From Lingula anatina (lineage: Eukaryota; Brachiopoda; Lingulata; Lingulida; Lingulidae), in NCBI RefSeq assembly GCF_001039355.2, contig NW_019775925.1, positions 64,573-128,572 of the forward strand: DNA of 64,000 bases, written 5' to 3'. Made by a program: the position numbers and the translations under genes. Every line of letters begins with the position of its first letter. The stretch's first letter is position 1. Of this stretch, positions 54,375-64,000 are shown piece after piece. Below the pieces are notes generated by a model that had not been told where the DNA came from, did not search any database, and saw nothing but the letters and a program-made list of their open reading frames with translations.

Positions 54375-55849
54375 ACAGGCCCAGTCCTAACCTAGTCCTA
54401 TGTCTAGGAGGTCCACACACCATCCTAATTAGGGCCCGTCTGGGTCTAGTCTTAATGGTGTCTTTGCATTGTTAACAGCATAATGGGCAAGTTAATGGAG
54501 GGTACCGGAGGAGAGAGGATTGTACCGGGCGTGACTTGTAGTGGTGTAAGACGTGAAGCTGAGTGGTCATTTTTAGCTGGAGGTGAACGGAAGGGAAGAC
54601 GTGGGCTCAGAGAAAAAAGCAGTTTTTCCAACAACATAGTGAGATAACATTTTTTCTTTTGGTATTTTGGGCAGAAATACTTCTAGGGATAATAGGTACA
54701 TGACATGAAAACATGTTACGATACTTGAAAGTGCAACAGACACTAACGCTCGTGCGCAACATAGCGAACCTTTCGAGATACGGAGCCCAGACTCCCTATC
54801 TTGCGATTGAGCAGAAAATGTATCAACGCTATCCTGTGGTTGCATTGAAAGGACCATAGCCATGGGTAAGTTTTTTTATCCGCTTTGAACAAAATAAACT
54901 GATAATGTTTTGGAGGTGGGCCTTCAGGAATGCAAGTTGAATGTAACTGAAAAGTCTCTTTGTACCACAGTCTCTCGAAGTGCCAATTGTGAAACCTTTT
55001 TTTATAAAAATTAGACAACAATCGTGGCGCTCAAAGGATTAAGATACTAAATGACTTATTGTAACGAAAAGCTATTGTTAAAAAGAGGTGGTTTGGTTGT
55101 TGATTTATTAGTTAATATTACACTCATTCAGCAGATACTACCTCAGCAGTGAAAAAGATGAAAACATACATGAACGAACCAGTTGTTGAGCAACATGTAG
55201 AAAGTCCTGAGGATGTAGAGCGTCACGTGCAGGAACTGCAGACTGCTTGGACTAAGAAAAATTCGAACTCATGTAAAGGCGGTTGCTGAGGAGCACACGA
55301 CCCCACCAAGTGGCACTCCTGAGTGAGGCTGATATGGGACTTGGTATTAAAACGACATCAACGAATAATCCATGCTTCAAAGAAAACACTTTGGTAAGTT
55401 TTTTAAGCTGCTCATAGCTTGTTTTGGACATGTCAAAATCCAGTGTCAAATAAAAGCTTTTTATATACTTACCTAAAGAAATCTTTTAGACTACAGTGTC
55501 AAAATAAAGAACTTGCTGCCAAACTTGTATGCCGGGTCTCGTCTCTCTGCTTCGACTGCTTGACCACCCTTGTTTCATGGTTTGATCCAACTTAGTCACA
55601 TATTTAGCCACCATAAAGTTTGGCGCGTTAAGCTTTATACAGATAAAAAAGTACCTGTGTTGCTTGTGTTGATGCGCATTTTTACGGATATTGTTAGCCT
55701 AGAAGTTTCGCACTTTCTTTCAATAATCTGATTGTTTGTAATACGTTTTAAGAAAGTCAAGCTGATGCTCATGTAATGTGATTTAAGAAATTTTGTTCTC
55801 TTTCAAATAAATGCATTTTATTGAAGAACACCAAGTATTCTAGATTTCT

Positions 55850-56240
55850 TTCAGAATAACAAGTGTTCTAAGTTCCTTTTAGACCACATTTTAGTGTTCT
55901 CAAAAAGAAACATTTGAACACGTAAAAAGTGTTCTGAAATACATGTAATTGTGTTCTAAAACACAAACACAAAAAAGAACATAAAATGTGTTCTATATTT
56001 CACAACACTTACTGTTCTAGCGCCAGAACACTGTTTAAAGCGTTCTCAAAATGTAACATATGAACAGGTTAAAAGTGTTCTGAATTTAATGTAAAAGTGT
56101 TCTGAACAAAACACAAAAAATAACATAAAAATGTGTTCTATATTTCACAACGCGTAGTGTTCTAGCGCCAGAACACTGTTTAAAGCGTTCTCAAACTGTA
56201 ACATTTGCACACTTAAAATGTGTTCGGTTTCATGTTTACG
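55850..56240. repeat. 145-bp tandem repeat rich in GTGTTCT/AGAACAC
   Basis: Two clear and one partial unit; TGTTCTAGCGCCAGAACA starts at 56013 and again at 56158. Each unit carries five or more GTGTTCT words and a palindromic TGTTCT-n6-AGAACA core. Confidence 0.75.
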
Positions 56241-57479
56241 ACGCGTTTCCCGAACTTTAGAGTATGGTTACAGCGACAACAGCAACAACAACAACACAAT
56301 TACAACAACAATAGTGATATTAATAATGGGAATAAAGGGAAAACGAATTAATTAATTAATTCAAGGAATAAATCTTTGCGTGATCCGTAAGTACTTACCA
56401 ACTCCAGTCTCTACCTTCTTTCACGCAGGGTCTCGATATCTACTGTACATGTAGTGTGCTCCTGTACCTGCACTTTTTATACACTTCACTCGAAAATGTA
56501 CTCATGTAACAGAACACGACTTTATTTTAATTAGACGATGTTTTTTTCTTGTTTACCTCTACAGATATTAATGGACTCATGTAACAGAACACGTATTTAT
56601 TTTAATTAGACAAGAAATCCATGATGAAAACCATGCAACATTTCCTTATTAGGAAATCCCTAAGAGACGTTTTTTAAATAAAAGATATCTAAAATATTAT
56701 TTGGGTTAGTCATGCTTGGACCTTATCCAAAACTCGGTTATCATGTGATATACAGTTGATCAAAATTGAAATATGTTATGAAATTAACCAATCACATGAA
56801 CTGTTACTGACTTTGACCTTTTCCATCTTTTTCTGACACTAAAAACATGTTCTGCACTTGTTGACTCTTGATGAAACTTAACTTAATTAATTAAAATATT
56901 CAGATAATATTTCCTTTTGATCTGCATTTTAAAACAATCGAAGTAATTTAAATCCATTTATGTTTTTTTTTCGAAAATGTTTTTCTCGTATTCCTCATTA
57001 GTAAATCAATGTCATGTATATATATGTAAAGTAAGAACCACATAATGATTTAATGAGCAGTTAATTAGTTTCTCTACAAATGCATACAAACGTTCAATGT
57101 GATGCGTCGCACAAAAAAACAAGCGTGAGAAGTTAGCGCCATTTGCCATCCATCATAGATACAATTACCGCAAGACCTCTTTCAACTGCTTATAGCCAAA
57201 CGCCACCATACATCATTTAGCAACTAAATTTGAACTCATTACTGCGGAAAGACAGAAAACACTGAACTAAAATAAAAAATGAACTTGTCAGTAGTCTATT
57301 TGGCTTGGGAGATATATTAAATTTATTTAAAATTTTCAAAAAATTTGAAAAGGGCTCGTTGCGACTATCTTCACGCCTAGAGACCAAAATCCAAGGGGAT
57401 CAAGTTGAGATTATAAGTGAAGTGAATGTACATGTACGTGTGGAGGTAGGGGTTTCAGGAATAATTCGTACATAGCATA

Positions 57480-58050
57480 TCATGATCATCATCATCATCT
57501 TCAGCCCGATCCTTCGCATATCGAAGATTGTCGGCAAACGCCATGGACCAAACCCGTCCACTTCTTTCTATCAACTGCCGTCCTCATGACCTCTGTTAAA
57601 CTTTTTCTTGTCCATTTTGTGTGTTGGTCTTCCATCCAAACCTCGACCTGCCACGTTTTCTCTTTATCGGGTCTCTTTGAAATATTGTATGAACTCTAAT
57701 TTTTTCAATGGCAGCTGGTGGCCTTGAAAAATAAGCTTCCTTTCTTTGATCTTGTTCAATAATTCATGCTCAAGGTCGAGTTCCTCAAGAACACTGTCGC
57801 TTAAATTGTTCGTCTTTCCCGCCACGATATGCGTAACTTTTTTCCACATTTCAGTTGCTTCTTTTCGTTTCTCCTGCTTTTTTTTTATTACCCATCCATT
57901 TTATGATCCATATATGAGCACAAGCCATATCAAAATCTTCGCTAATTTCACATTTAACACCGTTTGGTGTACTTTTGACCTTCCAGATATTAACCAGTTT
58001 GTTTGCTTTGGCCTTCGCCATTCCGATTCTCATTTAACACCCTTTGTTGA
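57480..58050 (-). pseudogene. LINE C-terminus relic (second family)
   Basis: Minus-strand reading gives KTWQVEVWMEDQHTKWT, then SLTEVMRTAVDRKKW and HGVCRQSSICEGSG, the usual end of a non-LTR retrotransposon polyprotein. The 3' end has a GATGATGAT tail (57484-57498). Stops break the upstream part. 5'-truncated dead copy. Confidence 0.7.
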
Positions 58051-58736
58051 GTTTCCATCAACCGTTTTATAATTAACCGAGTCAAAATACTTAACATGAT
58101 CAACTTCTTCAACCTTCTCTTAATTTCCGTCTTATAATTAGCATATGCGTGAAGAAAAATACGTGAAGGAACATAGTATATACATGTAGAAGGAACAATG
58201 TTGAAATATGAACATACGAGCATATTGTATTTCGTTAACCAATTATTTACCTTAAAGTGATTTTTTCGTTTGAAAATCATTACGTACTCGAACGAGGGAA
58301 TGTTTACACCAGTGTGCACCAAAACAGTGATTTCTAGGACAGTCAGTCAATTTGCTTCCTAAGGCATGCTATCTAGATCTTTTCCTTGTTTTTGTTGTTT
58401 TCTTATGTTGTATGGGCCATAAGTTACCGCCTGGGATGTGGCATTGCTTATTGTTCCACGGGATCGCCTTTTGAACAGATCCCAAACTGGTGGAATGTTG
58501 TCTGTCACTATTTTCCTGTGTAAGTATGTGCGTGTGTGCGTGCATGGGTGCATGCGTGTGTCAGTGTTGTTTGTGTGTCTGTGTGTTTGAGTGTGAGCAC
58601 GCTCGCACACGCATGTGTGATTTGGTGAGTATGTAGTGTGTTTCTATGAGTTTGTGTATCATGCCTTCTGTGTGCATGTGCACCGTTCTCATACCTTTAT
58701 CTACGCATGCACGTAATGGTAAAACTGGCCGATGTA

Positions 58737-58893
58737 ACAGGAATGGAAGTCCTACGAATGGAAGTCCGGGCTCTCATATGATTAGTACAGGTTAGGGTTA
58801 GTTGAAGTATTGGGGTTAGTATATGGGGCGAATGCCACATGTACAAAGTAATGGGAAGCAGACTGCTGTTCCTAGCGGACTTCCATTCCTGTC
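58737..58893. mobile_element. MITE of the AGGAATGGAAGTCC family
   Basis: Begins acaggaatggaagtcctacg, contains ggttagggttag, ends gcggacttccattcctgtca. It sits in the pseudogene intron that corresponds to intron 5. Confidence 0.7.
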
Positions 58894-58998
58894 ACACCTG
58901 TATATACTTTTCAGGCAGGCTGTCTTAATTTGTAGATCTAAATATCATGAGTTTGGAATAAACATTTTTGCGTTAATGCACATTTTTTTGTGGTAAGT

Positions 58999-59061
58999 GT
59001 TCATAGATGAGTCGCATTTACCACAAAAATATTTTGTGGTAAATGCGACTCATCTATGAAC
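58999..59061. repeat. Perfect 30-bp inverted repeat with a 3-nt loop
   Basis: Arms 58999-59028 and 59032-59061 are exact inverse complements (left GTTCATAGATGAGTCGCATT...), loop ATA. The right arm matches intron 5 of the main gene (about 32785-32805, ggtaaatgcgac), so the left arm is the new part. Confidence 0.95.
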
Positions 59062-59713
59062 AATTCATGTTTTTATCGTACGTAAATATGAAGAGGTAAC
59101 AACATGTTTCAAAAGCCATACATCAGTTGTGATGGCTGCTCTCGGTTCCCCGAAGGAACCGGCGGATGTACGCCTGACAAATATCTCCGCAGCATACTTA
59201 TAAGTGCAGGACTGAAATATTGTTTATCAGGATAGTCGAAATATATTGAGTGTCTGTTTAGCTATCTGTTTTTATTTTTTATTTATTTATTTGTTTTTAT
59301 TTTTATTTATTGTGTTGAAGGCTTGTAGCGCCATCTACAGGAGATAATTGCAGTATGCGGTAGACGCACACGCTGTTAGGCACGATCTTTATATAACGAG
59401 CACACCCTAATGGTAATTGTGTGTGAATTTGGTGACATTTGATGGCGTCTTTTCAATTTTATAGACATTCCATTACATCTGTAGAAGTCACTGTGAAACA
59501 GTGAAACAGTCGATTTGAGGGGGTACTTCGTATAAATTGTACTAAATCATATAAAATGTGTATATTTCACCACTATTTTGTATTTTTTAACCATTAAACA
59601 TGTTAGACACGGTATCCGTGAAAGCACTATTTCTAACAGTTCACAGCTGTGAGGTGATGATTTGTAAATAAAAGTACATGGAAATGGGGTTGGGACAACC
59701 TTTTTGACCAATG

Positions 59714-59714
<1 letters not shown>

Positions 59715-59772
<58 letters not shown>

Positions 59773-59792
59773 GTATGACGCACGCACTATAG

Positions 59793-59870
<78 letters not shown>

Positions 59871-59895
59871 CTATAGTGCGTGCGTCATACCACAT
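59715..59895. repeat. AT-repeat palindrome with 29-bp unique arms
   Basis: (TA)n at 59715-59767, unique arm 59768-59796 (ATGTGGTATGACGCACGCAC...), (AT)n to 59866, then the exact inverse arm 59867-59895. The whole block can fold back on itself; it ends 36 bp before the acceptor of the exon-7 copy. Confidence 0.95.
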
Positions 59896-61268
59896 GAATG
59901 ATTTTATGCAACTGATATTTTTTTTCTTTCAGTCACAGCATACGAATGTAAAATTAATCCATCAGCTTGTGGTGGTAAGTGTGAAAGTTGCATCACATGT
60001 ATGACAGAAACTATACTAATTGTGACCTCGAAAATATTTCTCCAATGAACATGTACAAAGACCATAAAAAGATGTTTACTTTCATTTTCTCTCGAAATAT
60101 TTTAACTTGATCAGTATCATAGGGTGAAAGATCAAAAATAAAGTTACTGGTTCATATATATACCTCGAGTGCTCACGGAGATTCCATCGACTGTATTACA
60201 ACTTATGACTTAGCAATAAAATAAGTTCTTCATCATTTATGTTTTATTTTTAGCATTCGAAATGCTGCATCACCGACAAGACCTTTTGTCACGTGTCTTA
60301 AAAAATGTGTCCTTTTCAGAGATCTGTACCAAAAACTGTGGTGTAAACCGATTACTCAATTTTCAAACCTGTACGTGTTTCTGCAACCAGGGTTGGACTG
60401 GGACTTTGTGTGACCAACGTATGTGGTATTCTTTGTTATTCATTATATTAAATATAAACGTTTTGAGAATCAATTACGGCTACTACATGTTTTGGACATA
60501 AATGTTTTGGTTGTTCATTGAAATTATTAAGTTTGACTTTCAAGTATGTAAATCACTTTTGCAGTTTTTGACCCAGTAATTAAAGACACGCGTTTTCATT
60601 CAAGTTCTACTTCATACACTTGAATAGCCGTCATTTTAGTTGACAGCATTTATTCTCACATAACATTAAAATTTTGCCGTTTCAGAGACCTGTACCAAAA
60701 ACTGTGGTGCGAATGGAAACCTCAACGCTCAAATGTGTACGTGTATCTGCAACCAGGGTTGGACTAGACCTTTGTGTGACCAACGTAAGTACAAATGAAA
60801 TACTTTGAGACCGTAATATTGTCATGAAGTTGTAAAGTTTTTTTTTACATCCAGTTACGGTTCTGACGTATTCTTTGCATTGATTTTTTACCGTTGCTGA
60901 ATTATTTTCTAAAATGTTGAATTTTAAATTTTTTAAACATTCTTTTACTATCTCCACGAATATTATGCTCTACGAACATTAACTATTATTACAAGCTAGT
61001 TAACCGCGACAATGCGCTAATGGAAATAACGGTTTAAGTCACAAATGTTTCTCACAGGGGTGTGTAACAAGCAGTGCGTGTATGGCACCTTGGATAGCCA
61101 GTCTTGTACCTGCAACTGCTTCCCGAGGTGGGGAGGAGCTCTTTGCGACCAATGTAAGATATTTTTGACATATTTATGAATGAATGAATTTATTTTATAT
61201 ATGTATTACATCGCTGTCAATAGAGGGTAACTGTTGCTCTCTGCAAGATGCACCTTATATCTTAAACC

Positions 61269-61502
61269 GCATTCAGATTCACATATTGTAGATGTATTAC
61301 ATGTAGCTGGGTCGAACCAACTCTGCGGGGGATCCTTTCAAAAGTGCAATCTGTGTAATAAGCTTAATTACTAGCATCTGACACACATCCTCGAGGGGGT
61401 ACTTAACGTGTGCTGATTCAACTGATTCCACTGATTGCACTTTAGAATCCCCTGCAGAGTGAGACCACCCAGCTACTGCAATGTGTGCAGTCTGAATGTA
61501 CC
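61269..61502. mobile_element. Inverted-repeat element, family 2 (copy b)
   Basis: Second copy of the element at 8382: starts gcattcagattcacatattg, holds GGGGATCC and CTGATTCCACTGATTGCACT, ends cagtctgaatgtacc. It lies in the intron between pseudogene EGF copies of modules 8 and 9 and is absent from the main gene. Confidence 0.65.
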
Positions 61503-63548
61503 TTTAAGTTACTTTGCTTGATACAAGGAATGTGACCTGGTCATATATTTACTTTTAATAACAAATAATTTGATTATTTGTTTGTATTCAATTTTATTTT
61601 ATTGAAATTGATATCGATTTATTGGTAATTTATCTGTACCTTTATCATTTGTATTTTGCTGTCGTTATTTTTGTTATCTTTTTTCGCTGGTACTGGTACA
61701 GACATGGACAAATAAGATCCTAACAAAAATTCACTAAATTCAATTCAGTCTTGGGCAGTGGATGCAACAAACAATGTGTACACGGCTACCTGGACTATCC
61801 ACGGTGTACTTGTGTATGTCAGCCCGGCTGGACAGGACCGACCTGTAATAAAAGTAAGCTTGGGATAATGATAATGATGAATGGAGTGAGCATGCGCGGC
61901 CTATGAACCAGCTGAAAAACCAATGAGCGTTTAAAAATTATGAATGGGAATTGGTGAGGTGGTTTTTGTTTTTGTTTGTGTTTTAGCGCTATATTGATCT
62001 CTAATAAAGAATTCTAAAAAAATTATTCGGATGGCGCGTGTGCGTGTGTTTCAAGTTGCTATTATTTTATCAACTTTGAATTTATACTAACGGACGTTAT
62101 TAATTAAAGCCCATAGTCCTGTGTTAGCCTTTAATGTTTCAGCGATCTCTTATTGGCATTTATTCCTGTAAGAAAGAGTGAGTGTCAGTGTTTTAAAGCC
62201 CATGCCACAGTGGAAAGTGAAAAAATGGTTTCTGAGTTCCAGACAGGAGGTAAACCAGAGATGACCCAGCGAGGCAGGGAACATATATATACACTTATTT
62301 TCAGTCTCTGCATATCCCAAATGCTTTCATTTCAGGCGAGTGACCCACCCCATATATGCACATACTTCTGCCTTTGGAAACTGCTTCTCATGGGGTGCTT
62401 ATTATCTACAGATCACTTGTGATCGTCTACCGCAGAGAGATGGACCGGCGAATTAGGGAATGTGTCCATTTCAGACGAGTGGCTAATCCTGTACTTCTAC
62501 CAGGGTCTGTAACATCACTCGTGATTTTCCCATATTATTTCCTCGTTACTTCCAGGGGAGTGTCCGAACCAATGTGTCCGTGGCACACAACGGTCAGACT
62601 GCAGTTGTCAGTGTCCACCCGGATGGACAGGACTTGATTGCAATACCCCAAGTACCGGTGGAGACACGTGGAGGATACCGGGTAGTTAAAAATCTTGATA
62701 ACTTTTGTAAAAAAAATATAAATGAATAACGAGTACCAATTTTTATTTACTTTTGCTTTTTCTTTCTGTTTCTTTACTGAATCCGCCAGCGTTAATGCAT
62801 TGCATAAAACGTGAAGTAATTTTAGAGTTTTAATTACATGTAACATCTTAAATAGGATATATGTATACAGCCGCAAAGCAATAAATGTCATAGGTTTTTT
62901 TCAGTGTATCAGAAGAACTGCGGTTCACATGGAACCTTGCACGTACCAAGCTGTACGTGTCACTGCGAGCCTGGTTGGACAAGAACTCTCTGTACTAAAC
63001 GTGAGTTGACAAAAACACCCCTAATGTAGTGTGTCTTTCTGTATCAATAACTATGATTCAGATATGGTATTATTTGGAGACAGGTTCGCACTGTACTTGA
63101 TGTGTAATTATTTCAAGCTGACTGGAGATATGAGCCACGGATCGACTCTCCTCCCTCCCATCATCTTCATCACCATTTGTCTCTCTCATTCTCTCGTACA
63201 TAATTAGCAGCAGAAACTGGGACTTCAGCCGTGTATTAGATGTTAACTAAATTGTTCTTCCAGAATTAGGAGTGTGCACCAAAACGTGCATGAATGGCGT
63301 CGTGAACCCTGTCACGTGCACCTGTCTCTGCTACCCCGGATGGACCGGTCCCGCGTGCTCTCAACGTGAGTGAAACTAACAAAACGTTCACATGTTCAAA
63401 GCACGTGCACAATAAAAGCAAAATATACCCAAAAGTGAAAAATGTTCACCTGGTGTGTGCCTTATGACAGTTTTAGATTAGAGGTATTATGAAGATTTTT
63501 AATTCAGGAGGCTGCAACAAGAATTGTGTCAATGGTCAGCTACAGCTA

Positions 63549-64000
63549 CCCTAGGTTCTAGATTCCGGTGTACCATGAAAATCTGACTCCCCTAAAATGT
63601 GACTCCCCAGTCAGATTTTCATTATGAAAATGTGACTCCCCAGTCAGATTTTCATAATGAAAATGTGACTCCCCCTATGAAATTTTGACTCCCCCCCCCC
63701 CAAAAAAAAAATTCTTTAATCTCATTTTATTTGAGTAAATGACTATGATTTTGTAGTATTATAATGGATGATACATTGGCACTTATTTGTAGTTTGCAGG
63801 TGAAAATTTTCATTAAAAAAAAGAAAAATTAAAAATGTGCACATAATGAAAATGTGGTTCCCCTATGAAAATTTGACTCCCCTACAAAAAAACATGCATT
63901 AATCTCTAATTAATTTAGTATATGACTGTGATCTTGTAGTATGTAAAATGGTTGATACATTGGCACATTTTTTGTAGTTTGCAGTGAGAATTTTAATGAA
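63549..64000. repeat. Tandem repeat with gaaaatgtgactcccc units
   Basis: Starts in the middle of an EGF exon copy. First come several gaaaatgtgactcccc / cagattttcat units with inverted pairs, then a unit of about 188 bp seen twice (from 63665 and from 63853, both with gatacattggcac and tttgtagtttgcag). It runs off the window. Confidence 0.7.

Larger units (their letters stand above)
52528..57479. other. Gene-free region upstream of the WxxW gene
   Basis: No supported gene. It holds a family 1 MITE (53570-53786), a TA microsatellite (54308-54371), a 145-bp tandem repeat (55850-56240) and an imperfect 80-bp duplication of actcatgtaacagaacacg at about 56500 and 56577. Open frames (for example a 217-codon Lys-rich one at 52303-52956) show no domain. 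Confidence 0.5.
58407..63548 (+). pseudogene. Truncated second copy of the CAP-EGF gene
   Basis: Counterparts of CAP exons 5-7 (58407-58519, 59095-59191, 59933-59974) and of EGF exons: 60320-60418, 60686-60784, 61058-61153 (module 8), 61749-61853 (module 9), 62556-62657 (21), 62905-63000 (22), 63264-63365 (23) and 63508-63548 (start of 24). Exons 1-4, modules 10-20 and the C-terminus are absent. The acceptor before the exon-5 copy is destroyed (tcttatg where the gene has attccag), and the exon-6 copy has lost one base and its GT donor. The EGF exons stay open with intact acceptors. Similarity starts exactly at the exon-5 border and stops in mid-exon at about 63548. Most likely a pseudogene, but the EGF part could still be spliced or serve as donor for gene conversion. 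Confidence 0.75.

Noticed and set aside
59547-60004. Open frames of Tyr-Ile repeats
   Set aside because: Products of the TA microsatellite and its palindrome.

Overview
The window is animal nuclear DNA. Its coding regions are broken by introns with GT-AG (once GC-AG) borders, metazoan AATAAA signals follow the gene ends, and the rest is AT-rich sequence full of microsatellites, short inverted-repeat transposons and 5'-truncated LINE relics. The gene families (class I ARF, rhodopsin-like receptor, two-domain GNAT acetyltransferase, CAP domain joined to very many short EGF-like modules, secreted WxxW-domain proteins) together with the recurrent word TAGGCCTA point to a marine invertebrate, probably a deuterostome (echinoderm, hemichordate or cephalochordate). 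This is inference; no species can be named from the sequence alone.

Layout. 1-15.2 kb holds two head-to-tail ARF genes on the + strand. The first (2.4-7.6 kb) is a normal class I ARF whose exons 2 and 3 are duplicated in tandem. The second (12.2-14.8 kb) is a complete but divergent paralog that has lost the myristoylated Gly2. Decayed exon-4 fragments in both third introns show that this locus was built by repeated tandem duplication. A possible relic of an RNA-virus capping domain lies in the last long intron of the second gene. 15.4-16.5 kb is a single-exon class A GPCR (minus) without a DRY motif. 19.6-21.2 kb is a three-exon acetyltransferase (minus). 21.3-28.3 kb holds no gene that I can support.

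28.3-45.9 kb is the main feature: one secreted protein gene (+) with a TATA box, a signal peptide, a furin-type site, a CAP domain and 26 consecutive EGF-like modules. Each module has its own exon of 93-114 nt and every one of these exons is phase 1-1, giving about 1,150 residues. Nine modules in the middle are near-identical and grew by block duplication. A second, 5'-truncated copy of the gene lies at 58.4-63.5 kb, missing CAP exons 1-4 and the middle array and cut off by a tandem repeat.

Between the two copies, on the minus strand, are two WxxW-domain units of the CILP/mucin type (50.8-52.5 kb complete; 48.6-49.2 kb without its own visible signal exon), separated by a dead LINE. The signal exon of the first could splice in frame to either unit. 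The 28-63 kb region therefore reads as a cluster of secreted, cysteine-rich, duplicating extracellular proteins, plausibly matrix, mucus or defence components. That role is inferred, not shown.
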